DNA from: Bacteroidota bacterium
GTDB lineage: Bacteria; Bacteroidota; Bacteroidia; Cytophagales; Cyclobacteriaceae
NCBI GenBank assembly: GCA_013285945.1
Contig: JABDGP010000003.1
Coordinates: 17,817-81,816 of the forward strand
DNA: 64,000 nucleotides
Direction: 5' to 3'
The position numbers and the translations under genes are program-made. Each line of letters begins with the position of its first letter. Position 1 is the first letter of the stretch. Under the pieces are notes generated by a model. That model saw nothing but the letters and a program-made list of their open reading frames with translations. It had not been told where the DNA came from and ran no database searches. Below, piece by piece: positions 1 through 8,891 of this stretch.

Positions 1-2745
1 CTTTCGCAACGGCCATATTTTCTTCTTTTTTGTAGTTTGATGTAACAGGTCACGATAGCTGATTCTGTTATTGAGTCGGTTAAATTCAAGGTTGTCAGTG
101 GCACGTTCCCGGGCCCGAAGCAAAAGAATTTCCTCGCTCAGGCTTTGTTTAATTTCAATTTGCTCTCGCAATTCACTCTCAAGGGCGTTCATCTTTCCTG
201 ATGAGACTATCCTTAATTCAGGATGTTTTGTTTCGATATGATCGATCCATGCTAAACATAAACTGTTGAGAAATAATTGCTGCCATTCGCCGGTCTCTAT
301 ATTAGTAGACTTTTCCTTTAGTTTAGTGATGATCTGCAATTCATTTTCAGATAGTGCTTCCCGTAACTTGTCAAATTCACAAAGCGAGTCAAAGTCCTGT
401 GCCACCAAAGCCGCCAGTTCATCTGCAGGAATTCGGCCGCTGGAAAGATTATTCAACTGGCTAATTGATAAATAGGAAGACCAATGATTCAGCTTATCTT
501 GAGTCTGTACCAAAACCTGAATCAGCGCCTGCATCTTATTCTTAAATTCAGCTTCCCTCAGATGAATGGGGTTCAATAAATTTTTAAAGCCCCGAATGGC
601 ACCAAACAATAGCCTGATCTTAATTGCCTCGCGCTGCTGCTCAAACCATTCTGCAAAATGTTCCTTTGAAATGATTTCAGGAATATTAATCAGCCACTTC
701 TTATTTCTAAGTTTAGAAAGGTTATGCTCAAAATTTAATCGCTGATCCAATTTTTTTTCCAATATCTCAAATCCAGCTTTGTCACTCTGCAATTGGTTGG
801 CTACTAAAGCACGCGTGATCATGATCTTGTCTTTTGAAAATAACTGCCAGCGCAGCCAGCTCCAAAGTCCTTTTCTTGCTTTCATTCCCCGGTGGAGCGC
901 TTTTTGAAAATGCCCCAATAGCGAAGCCGGCACAGAAGCTTCAGGGCCATCGCTCGAAAAACAATCCATCATCATCCTTTCTATGTTGGATAGCCACAAG
1001 AGGCTTGTCTCGTTACTCTTCTCCGGCAACATTTTTTTTAGTGACGGGTATAACTGTTTCGCAGCAATTGTATCTGAAATGATCCTCAAGTCATTTATCC
1101 TGTCGCCGAGCTTCTTCAATTGATCGGGATCCAACGAAGCGTTAAGATTTTTCACTAGCGACTGACTAATCTCCTGATAGAACGGGAATACTTCGTTGAT
1201 AACACTTTTTATTTCAGGCAGGTCTCCAACTGAAAATTTTGCAAACGACTTTCGGTCTCTTAATAAATAAGAGTCACTCTCAAATTGATTCGCATACGTG
1301 GCATATTGCTGAATTGAACGCAAGACATGATCAATTTGATCAAACTTGAAATGACTGTACTCCTGCTTCAGTAGAATAAATGGATTATCATAACTACACT
1401 GCAAATAAAGCTCCTTCACACTTCGTCCGCATTCGGATTCATCAAATAGCGATTGCCGAAAATGTTCCAGCTCTTCGGTTATATGATCAATCCGTTTACT
1501 GGTTTGCAAAAATTTCCTGTCTAACTGAATTGCATCAAGGCTTATGTTTTTTGATTTGTATTCATCTGTAAGATTGATCTGTGCGGATACTTTTTCAAAA
1601 ATCTCTTTTCGGTCATTTTTATAATCATGTACTAGGGCCAAAAAATTTACCAGGTTCTTTTCTTTAAGCCGACCATAAACTACGTCCAGAGCTGCTCTCT
1701 TCTGACAAACCACAAGCACACGTTTCCCGTTAGCCATTGCATCGCTTACCAGATTACCTATCAGCTGAGACTTCCCTGTACCTGGTGGTCCTTGCACAAC
1801 AATCGAATGTCCAAGTTTCGATGCCTTCAAAGCATTCTCCTGCCAAATGTCGGAAGGGAAAACAGAATAGATTTTTTCTTCTTTTACCAGTGACGTGAAA
1901 TTATCGGACTGCCGAGGTGTTGAAGCTTCTCCACGCCCGGCGAAAAAATCCTCCATATCCTGAAATGAATTTTCCTCGATCAGTTGAACATAATCCTGAA
2001 CCAATGAAGAGCCCGCCTGTGGAAAAATGCCAAGCACGGCTTCGGGAAATAATTTGAGACTTCCTACCGCATGAGATTCATCAAATTGCTTTTTTGTATA
2101 GGATGCGAAGTTGATCAGTTCGTCCTGATAAGTGTCCGGATTAAAATTGAGTTCAATTGTGCTCGACTGAAGCATCCGGTATAATTCTGTGCGAAAAGCA
2201 GTTCCATCACGATTGACCTCTTCAAACGTTTCCTCTAGAAGTGAATCATCAACCTTCGTTTTGTTAAAGAATGAATATGCGAGCAGAAAAGATTTGTTAA
2301 ATAGTATTTCTTCTCGTGGGCATAAGTACCAGTTTGCGTTTTCAATTTTTAGTTCGACTGGAAAAAATAAAAGGGGGCAACGCACACCAGTTCCGTCAGA
2401 AAATTTACCCTGAACAAATGGCCAGCCAACATGCAAATCGCGCGCTCCGCTTTCTTCAAAAGTAAACTGGTCGAGTCGTAAAAGTTTTTTCAAGTTCAGG
2501 CTTGCCTCATTGGCGCTCTCCATACGCGAATCAGCCACAGGGCAAATCATCATTTTCTTTTCCTGTAAAAGAGCTTCAATAATAGAAAAAGACTTCTGAC
2601 CGTTGAGTTGGCTCAAACCTTGTAAATCAATGAATCGATCTGAAATACCTCGGAGAAAAAGTGAACGATTGTTTCCGCTCAGGTTGGTAAGTCTGCGTAA
2701 AAAAACAGCAAGTAGTTTTTTTGATGAATTGGCGGCCGGTTCCAC
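1..2745 (-). CDS. Superfamily 1 helicase / AAA-domain ATPase (partial, C-terminus beyond the left edge)
   Basis: An open frame on the minus strand runs from a GTG at 2745 to the window edge with no stop, giving about 914 residues of a larger protein. An in-frame TAA (2755-2757) lies just upstream, so GTG is the furthest possible start; the first in-frame ATG lies about 60 codons further in. A Walker A motif GPPGTGKS is read from 1791 down to 1768 (about residues 319-326), followed by VLVVCQKRAALD, the layout of AAA_11-type SF1 helicases. The long middle is charged and probably helical. The last residues before the edge include KIWPLRK, which recalls a conserved segment of large SF1 helicases of this type. 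Helicase motifs IV-VI should lie outside the window. It starts 10 bases after the stop of the HhH-protein gene, so the two are probably cotranscribed. The family call is firm; the cellular role (repair, defence or RNA) is not known. Confidence 0.8.
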   Translation of the reverse strand, partial: MEPAANSSKKLLAVFLRRLTNLSGNNRSLFLRGISDRFIDLQGLSQLNGQKSFSIIEALLQEKKMMICPVADSRMESANEASLNLKKLLRLDQFTFEESGARDLHVGWPFVQGKFSDGTGVRCPLLFFPVELKIENANWYLCPREEILFNKSFLLAYSFFNKTKVDDSLLEETFEEVNRDGTAFRTELYRMLQSSTIELNFNPDTYQDELINFASYTKKQFDESHAVGSLKLFPEAVLGIFPQAGSSLVQDYVQLIEENSFQDMEDFFAGRGEASTPRQSDNFTSLVKEEKIYSVFPSDIWQENALKASKLGHSIVVQGPPGTGKSQLIGNLVSDAMANGKRVLVVCQKRAALDVVYGRLKEKNLVNFLALVHDYKNDRKEIFEKVSAQINLTDEYKSKNISLDAIQLDRKFLQTSKRIDHITEELEHFRQSLFDESECGRSVKELYLQCSYDNPFILLKQEYSHFKFDQIDHVLRSIQQYATYANQFESDSYLLRDRKSFAKFSVGDLPEIKSVINEVFPFYQEISQSLVKNLNASLDPDQLKKLGDRINDLRIISDTIAAKQLYPSLKKMLPEKSNETSLLWLSNIERMMMDCFSSDGPEASVPASLLGHFQKALHRGMKARKGLWSWLRWQLFSKDKIMITRALVANQLQSDKAGFEILEKKLDQRLNFEHNLSKLRNKKWLINIPEIISKEHFAEWFEQQREAIKIRLLFGAIRGFKNLLNPIHLREAEFKNKMQALIQVLVQTQDKLNHWSSYLSISQLNNLSSGRIPADELAALVAQDFDSLCEFDKLREALSENELQIITKLKEKSTNIETGEWQQLFLNSLCLAWIDHIETKHPELRIVSSGKMNALESELREQIEIKQSLSEEILLLRARERATDNLEFNRLNNRISYRDLLHQTTKKKKIWPLRK

Positions 2746-2754
2746 GCTACGGGT

Positions 2755-3654
2755 TTATAGAGAAAGGTAGGGCTTTATTTTTTGAAACTTTTGCTCGTCA
2801 ATAAGAGTAATTTTTATCAGCTCATCCAACGACTGAAACAATCCATGTTGGGCACGATAGGCTATAATCACTTTTGCCAATTTATATTTAATGTAAGGAT
2901 GAGCGCTCAAGACTTGTTCGGATGCCAAATTGACATTGATTTGCTTAGGCTGAAAATCCTTTTCGATGAATGACTTTAGCAGCAGTTCTTTGATTACTAC
3001 AGAGTCCAGACCGTAGACTTCCCGCAACTGCGCCTCAGTAACAAACCCGCCGAGTTTCTCACGATAACTAACAATGCGACTGGAAAGCTTTGCACCAATG
3101 CCATAGATTTTTATCAATTGAGCAGTGTCTGCGTTGTTCAAATCAAATTTGATAAAGGTAGATTTCTCTTTTTCAGCAAATTTTAAAACCTGGCTTTCCT
3201 TCAATTTCTTTTCAGGCAGATCGATGAATGGCGATAGCTTATTAAACAGGACTGAATCCACTCCATAGATTTTCATCAAGTCGTTTTTTACAATAAACTT
3301 TCCTCCTTTTAATCTGTAGTTAACGATCCGATTTGCCAACGAATTAGTGAAGTTCAATTCATTCAATTGTTCTTTAGTGACCAGGTTCGGGTTGAAAAAA
3401 AATAATTTCTTGGACGAGGTCACCGGTTTGACAAACGCAGTGTCTTTTTCCGGCTCCCATTTCAAAGTAGTAATAAGGCTGTCAAGTTCTTTAGCCTCTT
3501 TTGAGAAATCATGAGGCTGTCGAATAAACCAATAGCGATAAACCGGTTCTGAAAAAATCAGAACAAGCATCAAAGGCAATAAGATTAGAAAAGCGTTAGT
3601 CTCTGTTCGGGAAAAGCCAAAGAAATTCCTGATCAAAGCTTTAAGACGATTCAT
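2755..3654 (-). CDS. Membrane-anchored helix-hairpin-helix protein (ComEA-like)
   Basis: 299 residues. One hydrophobic segment (about residues 20-36, AFLILLPLMLVLIF) lies near the N-terminus, followed by a probably extracytoplasmic region. Three helix-hairpin-helix units follow (about residues 90-145, 170-220 and 240-299), each with the pattern N-x-A-x-x-x-L plus a GIG- or YG-type hairpin and IxxYRxxxGxF, as in ComEA DNA-binding proteins. In Bacteroidota such proteins are annotated as helix-hairpin-helix domain proteins. By analogy they bind double-stranded DNA non-specifically, possibly during DNA uptake, but three units on a membrane anchor is not the classical single-domain ComEA. The gene lies directly upstream of the helicase gene, which suggests shared transcription. 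DNA binding is inferred from the family. Confidence 0.8.
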   Translation of the reverse strand: MNRLKALIRNFFGFSRTETNAFLILLPLMLVLIFSEPVYRYWFIRQPHDFSKEAKELDSLITTLKWEPEKDTAFVKPVTSSKKLFFFNPNLVTKEQLNELNFTNSLANRIVNYRLKGGKFIVKNDLMKIYGVDSVLFNKLSPFIDLPEKKLKESQVLKFAEKEKSTFIKFDLNNADTAQLIKIYGIGAKLSSRIVSYREKLGGFVTEAQLREVYGLDSVVIKELLLKSFIEKDFQPKQINVNLASEQVLSAHPYIKYKLAKVIIAYRAQHGLFQSLDELIKITLIDEQKFQKIKPYLSL

Positions 3655-3791
3655 AGAATAAAAGAAGTAGACTGTTAATTAATGACGTAAAAAAAAACTC
3701 GCATGAGAGTAGAACGTGGACTGATTGGTACTACGCCAACATAAATTTAGAGTCCGCCTTGAAGAGCCGGCTTTCTCTAACGGTCGTACCA

Positions 3792-5033
3792 TCATATTAT
3801 AAACATCTTATTTTGAGCGAGGCATCCGCTCAGCTTGCGATAAACGCTTTTGATATTTTCGACAGAGTGATCTTTGCCAAGTGCATTGGTGATTCTGTTC
3901 GCAAGTGTTCCTTCAGTTAGTATGATATCAAGTTCAGGCTTCTCCCATTTTTCCAGCGAGGGAGTTAGTGTAATAAGTCTTTGCAAAATACTTTTCCAAA
4001 GCTCGGCAGCGCTTAGCGGAGTTCGAATTCCAAAGATCTTCAAAAACTCATCATTTGTTATTACAGCTTGCGGTCCACTTACAATGCAATCATCAAAAAT
4101 GGATACAAGCACATCGGTTTTTATTTTTACTTGTTCTTCAATCGGAATAAATTTTTCGTTGACCAACGCCTTAAGCAATTCTATCACAAGCGTTATTATG
4201 GCCATGTCAGCTGCCGGGCATTCTTGTATATCCATCACACGGATTTCAATTGAGCCGCGATCAAAACGAGGTATGGCACCGCGAGAGTTTACCCAAATAG
4301 GATTCAAAATATTGTTAGGATCAAATGGTTTGATGTCTGCCTGAATCTTGTCATACACTGTATTGATATAATTCCGTTTTGAAAAAACAGCTTCGGGTAT
4401 AACTCTGCCAGTAATCGATGGGATTTTAGCTTGGTTCGTTTTATAGAACTCCAGGCGTGTATCTAGTTTTCCTGTTAACCGGCCATCGAGGATTGGAGAA
4501 CTCGCGCACAAAGCAGGAAGTACTGGCAACAAGATTCTAACTGCCGCATGAAGTTTGGCAAACTCTTCATCATCATAAAACGGCAGATTTAAATGTGTGC
4601 TTTGCAAATTGCTCCAACCGTGACCCTTGCTATTAAAAATCCGATCGTATATTTCATACACTTCATTGCTTTCATGCGGCCACAATTTTGTTTCAATAAT
4701 CGGATCCATTAGCGGATGAGCTGCAGAAGGCATAAGCATTGCATTCCACTTGCTTAGTATTGCATTTATCTTTTTTATGTTGTCTGCAAATGCGTGCTCT
4801 AGTGCATTAAAATTTAACTCTGGTTTTGTCGATTTTAATTCAATCACATGCAATACCAATTCGTTACTCCACGTAACAATTCCGTTTTCAAAATCGCTCG
4901 CATACTCTCCCAGTTCATGCTTGAGCAATTCGTCAGTTATCGGCTTCACAGCCAATGTATCTTTGTCCACCAACATGTATTCCAGTTCGATGCCGAAAGC
5001 CTGAAATAAGTGCAGGCGCGATGGTTGATTCAT
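3792..5033 (-). CDS. Glutamate-cysteine ligase family protein (GCS2-type)
   Basis: 413 residues. The N-terminal GIELEYM (about residues 14-20) is the acidic, metal and substrate-binding strand of the GCS2 carboxylate-amine ligase fold. NLQSTHLNLPF and RGSIEIRVMDIQECP match further GCS2 core motifs. Members ligate an amino acid to a glutamate-like carboxylate using ATP through an acyl-phosphate. The start overlaps the end of the RimK-like gene by 4 bases (ATGA), so translation is probably coupled. Together with the C39 peptidase gene the set resembles the amidoligase clusters described by comparative genomics (Iyer, Abhiman, Burroughs and Aravind, 2009). Glutathione synthesis is unlikely to be the role: the partner is an RLAN-type ligase rather than a glutathione synthetase, and bshC at 42287 points to bacillithiol as the thiol. 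The substrate is unknown. Confidence 0.85.
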   Translation of the reverse strand: MNQPSRLHLFQAFGIELEYMLVDKDTLAVKPITDELLKHELGEYASDFENGIVTWSNELVLHVIELKSTKPELNFNALEHAFADNIKKINAILSKWNAMLMPSAAHPLMDPIIETKLWPHESNEVYEIYDRIFNSKGHGWSNLQSTHLNLPFYDDEEFAKLHAAVRILLPVLPALCASSPILDGRLTGKLDTRLEFYKTNQAKIPSITGRVIPEAVFSKRNYINTVYDKIQADIKPFDPNNILNPIWVNSRGAIPRFDRGSIEIRVMDIQECPAADMAIITLVIELLKALVNEKFIPIEEQVKIKTDVLVSIFDDCIVSGPQAVITNDEFLKIFGIRTPLSAAELWKSILQRLITLTPSLEKWEKPELDIILTEGTLANRITNALGKDHSVENIKSVYRKLSGCLAQNKMFII

Positions 5034-6478
5034 TTCTCTGCTTTGATTTTATCCAAAAAAACTTCCATGATTATTGAATACAACTTGTCCTTTAAAATCT
5101 TGTCTTCGATGCCCGCATCAATATTGGGGTTATCATTGATTTCTATCACATAAAATTTTCCGTCAACTTCTTTCATATCAACACCGTACAAACTCTTGCC
5201 GATAAGTGCTGTTGCTTTGAGTGCCGTCTTCAATAAACCTGATGGCGCCTGATCTACCGGAATGCTCTCCACCTCTCCTTCGCGTGACTTTTCTTTATTC
5301 GCACTCCAGTTTACAATCTGCCAGTGCTTGGTAGCCATAAAATATTTGCAAACATAAATCACCTGACTGTCGATTACACCCACACGCCAATCAAATGGCG
5401 TTGGTAAAAATTCCTGCGCGATAAGCAAATCCGATTTTTCAAACATGGTAGCTCTCACCTTTTTAAATTCTTCTTTTGAGTTTATTTTAAAGACGCCTTT
5501 CGAAAACGCTCCATCCGGTTGCTTAAGTATAAAAGGAAAAGCCATCTTGGTCGAGATCGAGTCGCAGTTTTCTTCAGAGATCACGACCGACTTGGGTGTG
5601 AGAACTTTGTGAGAGTTGAGCAGTTCATGTAAATAAACTTTGTTCGTGCATTTTAAAATGGAGTCGGGATCGTCAATCACTGCAAGCCCGAGCGATTGTG
5701 CTTTTTTTGCAAAACGAAAAGTATGGTGATTTACATTGGTTGTTTCACGGATAAACAGTGCATCGTACTGAATCAGTTTATCAATGTCATTTTTTGTAAT
5801 GAACTCGGTATTAAATCCCGTTTCTATCGCTGCCTTATAAAAACGCTTCAATGCACGCTCATCCGAAGGCGGATTGGTATCATCCGGATCGGTGAGTATG
5901 GCGAGGTCATATTTCTTTTTATCAGGCCGGTAGTCTCGCTTCCGCAACAAATATTTTTCCAACGAGGAAACGAGAAGCGGCTTATCAACCTCTGGTACTT
6001 CATTTAAGTTAATAGGTCGGATGCTTTGCAAGACCCATTTATTTTTCTTGGAGAAAGCAGCACGGAGCGACGGAGCCTGTACCATCTGGAAAAGTTGCTG
6101 TGCAAGGCGATTGAGATTTTCTGATTGTGTAATACCAAAATAAATATTGAACTCAACGCGATCGTAAGGCTCGGTTTTAAAAGTATTTTGGATGAGCATG
6201 TCAAAATCCAAGGAGTCATCGCGCAAAATAGAAGGGAAGCGCAAATCCTGAATGGTGGAAACTTCCGGCAGTGCTTTGTGACCGCGCGCTTCCGCAAGCA
6301 ACGAAACATAGTACCCTTCACTTTGGTATTGATATGACTTACAAAGATTCAGCACTTTCAGGTTTTTCATCACCTGATATTCCTCCCCTGAAATGTATTC
6401 ATCTGCCGAAATGACTTCTACATCTTCGATTTGAAAGTTCCACGTCTCCGGTTTTTCGACGATTATTAATTTAGGCAT
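5030..6478 (-). CDS. RimK-family ATP-grasp ligase with N-terminal RLAN domain
   Basis: 482 residues. The N-terminal ~200 residues match the RLAN (RimK-like ATP-grasp N-terminal) pattern, including YQSEGYYVSLLAEARGHK. The C-terminal half is an ATP-grasp: FILKQPDGAFSKGVF (nucleotide-binding lysine and glycine-rich loop), LIAQEFLPTPFDWRVGVID, and a metal-binding VIEINDNPNID end. Such enzymes form a peptide or amide bond through an acyl-phosphate. It differs from true RimK (about 300 residues, S6 glutamylation) by its N-terminal domain and longer length. The gene lies between the C39 peptidase gene (82-base gap) and the GCS2 gene (4-base overlap) on one strand. The acceptor could be a small molecule, peptide or protein tail; nothing in the sequence decides this. 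Confidence 0.88.
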   Translation of the reverse strand: MPKLIIVEKPETWNFQIEDVEVISADEYISGEEYQVMKNLKVLNLCKSYQYQSEGYYVSLLAEARGHKALPEVSTIQDLRFPSILRDDSLDFDMLIQNTFKTEPYDRVEFNIYFGITQSENLNRLAQQLFQMVQAPSLRAAFSKKNKWVLQSIRPINLNEVPEVDKPLLVSSLEKYLLRKRDYRPDKKKYDLAILTDPDDTNPPSDERALKRFYKAAIETGFNTEFITKNDIDKLIQYDALFIRETTNVNHHTFRFAKKAQSLGLAVIDDPDSILKCTNKVYLHELLNSHKVLTPKSVVISEENCDSISTKMAFPFILKQPDGAFSKGVFKINSKEEFKKVRATMFEKSDLLIAQEFLPTPFDWRVGVIDSQVIYVCKYFMATKHWQIVNWSANKEKSREGEVESIPVDQAPSGLLKTALKATALIGKSLYGVDMKEVDGKFYVIEINDNPNIDAGIEDKILKDKLYSIIMEVFLDKIKAEK

Positions 6479-6560
6479 GTCAATTAATTGATCAATTTAG
6501 CCAAGATAACAAGTTCGGTGAAATTGGATTTGACTAATTGAGGCATTAACAGGTGGCTGA

Positions 6561-7277
6561 TTATTTTTTTGGTTCAATGATCAAAAGGTTAGCATCATAA
6601 GTAACAATACCGAGCATGATGCTGTTGATGAGCCTGTCAAACGCAACACTATAGTATTGGCTTTTCAACGGATTAGGATTCATCGGGTCTGCAAGATAGA
6701 CCGTATTGGTCGTGTCATCAAATCCGTTGACTATAACAAAGTGACCCACAGGTTCCCCACGAATGCTATCAAACTTGTTGCTCGCCGGAATCTCGCGTTG
6801 AGTTCCATAAAGATAAGTTGCGCTGAGCCCGGTAAGAACTGGTACCGACTGCTTCAGGTATCTTTTAATCAGTGCTTCGTCCAATTCAGTCTGCAGAATT
6901 TTTCCGCCGGCTTCCAAAAATTTGATGTAGGCCTTCGATGCTACCTGCAGTCGTTTGCTTCTGAATTTGTAACGCATCTGCTTCTTCAAGTTGTGCACCA
7001 TCATTTTCGACGAAAGTGTAAACCACGAAGGATCAAAAATAGTGAGATTGTATGTATAGATGTGAGCGTGATAACCGCGCTGCAACGCATGGTTGCCGAG
7101 CATCACTGCGAGTGTGCCGCCCGACTTCAAGCTTTTAACTTCGTTGATTACTTCTTTTAGCGCAATAGGGTCATTGTAGTATTGATAAAGCGCGTGCAGA
7201 CACGTGGGGCCGCATGTAATATCATCAGGCTGGGCCTTGATGTCGAAATTGAGAAATAAGGCGTGGCGATTGGTCAT
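6561..7277 (-). CDS. C39-like (papain-fold) peptidase
   Basis: 238 residues, no obvious signal peptide. Q16 followed by TCGPTC puts the probable nucleophile at Cys22 in a C39-type CG motif, with Gln16 as the oxyanion-hole residue. A histidine in GHFVIVNGF (around residue 176) and an aspartate in YLADPMNPNP complete a papain-like triad. It is the first gene of the operon with the ATP-grasp and GCS2 ligases. The likely roles, by inference, are to trim, release or transfer the product the ligases make. It lacks an ABC transporter domain, so it is not a bacteriocin exporter peptidase. It faces the S1/P1 nuclease gene across a 111-base divergent intergenic region that must hold the operon promoter. 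Confidence 0.8.
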   Translation of the reverse strand: MTNRHALFLNFDIKAQPDDITCGPTCLHALYQYYNDPIALKEVINEVKSLKSGGTLAVMLGNHALQRGYHAHIYTYNLTIFDPSWFTLSSKMMVHNLKKQMRYKFRSKRLQVASKAYIKFLEAGGKILQTELDEALIKRYLKQSVPVLTGLSATYLYGTQREIPASNKFDSIRGEPVGHFVIVNGFDDTTNTVYLADPMNPNPLKSQYYSVAFDRLINSIMLGIVTYDANLLIIEPKK

Positions 7278-7388
7278 AAAACACGTTCCTGAAAAGAACC
7301 GCTTATCCCAAATTTAAACTTAAAATCACGCTTTGGAAATATTAATACAATCGAAAGTTCAGATATTAGCAACACAATAATTATTACT

Positions 7389-8153
7389 ATGAAACACTTT
7401 CTGATTTTTTGCCTCTCAATCCTCATTACCACGTTCTCATTTGCATGGGGCCCCACCGGTCATCGGGCGGTAGGGCTAATAGCTCAAAAGCACCTTTCGG
7501 CGAAAGCCAAAAAAAACCTGGCAAAAGTTCTGGGCCAGGAATCTCTGGCCGAAGTAGCTAACTGGATGGATGAAATCCGATCGGACTCTACTTATAAAGA
7601 CATGGCCGATTGGCATTGGGTTACTGTCGAAACCGGAAAGACGTATGATCAGTCGACCAAAAATCCCAAAGGAGATGTGATTGCAACGCTGGAAAGGATT
7701 ATTTCGGAATTGAAAAAACATACGCTCGACAAAAAAACAGAAATGGAATATGTGAAAATGCTGGTTCATCTGGTAGGAGACATTCATCAGCCGTTGCATG
7801 TAGGCTGCTGTGATGACCAAGGCGGCAACAAAGTGAAAGTAAAATGGTTTCGCAATGAATCTAACCTCCACCGAGTGTGGGATAGCGACATGATTGACGA
7901 CACCAAGCTAAGTTACAGTGAACTGGTGGAATTTCTCGACAAATCAGATGCTACTACCATGATGGCTTGGCAAAAGAATTCTGTGCGCGATTGGGCTGAC
8001 GAATCGATGGGCCTTCGCAAAACTGTCTATGAAATCGGTGATGGAAATCTGGGCTACAAATATTCATTTAAAAACCTTCCGATAGCCAAGAAAAGAGTGC
8101 TGCAGGCAGGTGTGAGATTGGCTGGTATACTCAATGAGATTTACGGTAAGTAA
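7389..8153 (+). CDS. S1/P1-type zinc nuclease, secreted
   Basis: 254 residues. A signal peptide ends FSFA, and the mature protein would begin with Trp (WGPTGH), as in S1/P1 nucleases where the N-terminal Trp helps bind zinc. The zinc-ligand motifs are visible: WGPTGHRAVG, WADWHWV-like MADWHW (about residue 77), HLVGDIHQPLH (about residues 127-137) and NLHRVWD (about residue 157). The family degrades single-stranded DNA and RNA and removes 3'-phosphates. The length fits the family. It probably acts in the periplasm or outside the cell, supplying nucleotides or phosphate. It is transcribed divergently from the peptidase-ligase operon. Substrate preference cannot be read from sequence. Confidence 0.92.
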   Translation: MKHFLIFCLSILITTFSFAWGPTGHRAVGLIAQKHLSAKAKKNLAKVLGQESLAEVANWMDEIRSDSTYKDMADWHWVTVETGKTYDQSTKNPKGDVIATLERIISELKKHTLDKKTEMEYVKMLVHLVGDIHQPLHVGCCDDQGGNKVKVKWFRNESNLHRVWDSDMIDDTKLSYSELVEFLDKSDATTMMAWQKNSVRDWADESMGLRKTVYEIGDGNLGYKYSFKNLPIAKKRVLQAGVRLAGILNEIYGK

Positions 8154-8224
8154 TCGTCGGCTAGCTGGAAAGAATCTTTTCTTTTTTGTAAATTGGATTA
8201 CGGTGGGATAAGTTGGGATAAGTT

Positions 8225-8653
8225 ATGAGTGGACGGACAATTTTACATGTGACACTCTTTGGCCTGATGCTGTATTCAACAGTTTCAGTTGCACAAATCA
8301 ATACCGGAGAGCTTCGTAAAAGCATTTTCTTCGGAGGTGGTAGTTATTATATGGACGAAGAGCAGGCAATAATGCTTTCGCGCTGGCTGGATTCCATTCC
8401 CAATCTTCTTGAGAAGTACGAAATCCAGCTTATAAGCCACACCGACAATATTGGCGGGAAAAGGTATAACCAGTGGCTTTCTGGAATGCGCAGCCAAACC
8501 GTGCATGGATTGCTGATTCAAAAAGACATTCCCGAAAGGATAATACACACCAGAGATTGGGGTTCAGAAAACCCATTATATTCCAACGACTCTTATCAAA
8601 ATGTCATTATGAACCGCCGGGTCGATGTTGTTTTGCATCCCGTAGTGTTCTGA
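8225..8653 (+). CDS. OmpA-C-like domain secreted protein
   Basis: 142 residues with a signal peptide (about residues 1-23, ending VAQ). The remainder resembles an OmpA/MotB peptidoglycan-binding domain: SHTDNIGG in place of the usual GHTD, then LSGMRSQTV in place of LSxxRAxxV, and a final NRRVDVVL. There is no room for a beta-barrel or other domain, so it is a stand-alone domain near the minimum length. The histidine-aspartate pair and the terminal RR are conserved, so binding to diaminopimelate in peptidoglycan is plausible. About 200 bases without a gene follow it. The function in the cell is inferred from the domain only. Confidence 0.7.
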   Translation: MSGRTILHVTLFGLMLYSTVSVAQINTGELRKSIFFGGGSYYMDEEQAIMLSRWLDSIPNLLEKYEIQLISHTDNIGGKRYNQWLSGMRSQTVHGLLIQKDIPERIIHTRDWGSENPLYSNDSYQNVIMNRRVDVVLHPVVF

Positions 8654-8891
8654 TCCCTTCCTTTGCCCGTCCTATTTTTAATCAAAAACAGAAGTAATTT
8701 TTTGTTAACCTTACCATCCGTTTTCGGACATCATTTTGCATTAGCGGACGCGAATGGTGAAACAAAAACCTGTTTTCTGCGTCAAATCAAATGAATCATC
8801 ACTTGGCATTATTTTGGGCATTAGCTGATCATAAATTTAGATTTTAGGATTGTCTTTGCCCGCAAATGATGCCCTAACCCAAAAAAACCAA

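Noticed and set aside
834-1082. Plus-strand open frames within 266-2413
   Set aside because: They are antisense shadows of the helicase frame, which is open from 2745 to the edge and has clear motifs.
3792-5033. Glutathione synthesis gene gshA
   Set aside because: No glutathione synthetase partner, and bshC indicates bacillithiol.
5030-6478. True RimK (ribosomal protein S6 glutamyl ligase)
   Set aside because: It is much longer and has an RLAN N-terminal domain; the partner genes also differ.
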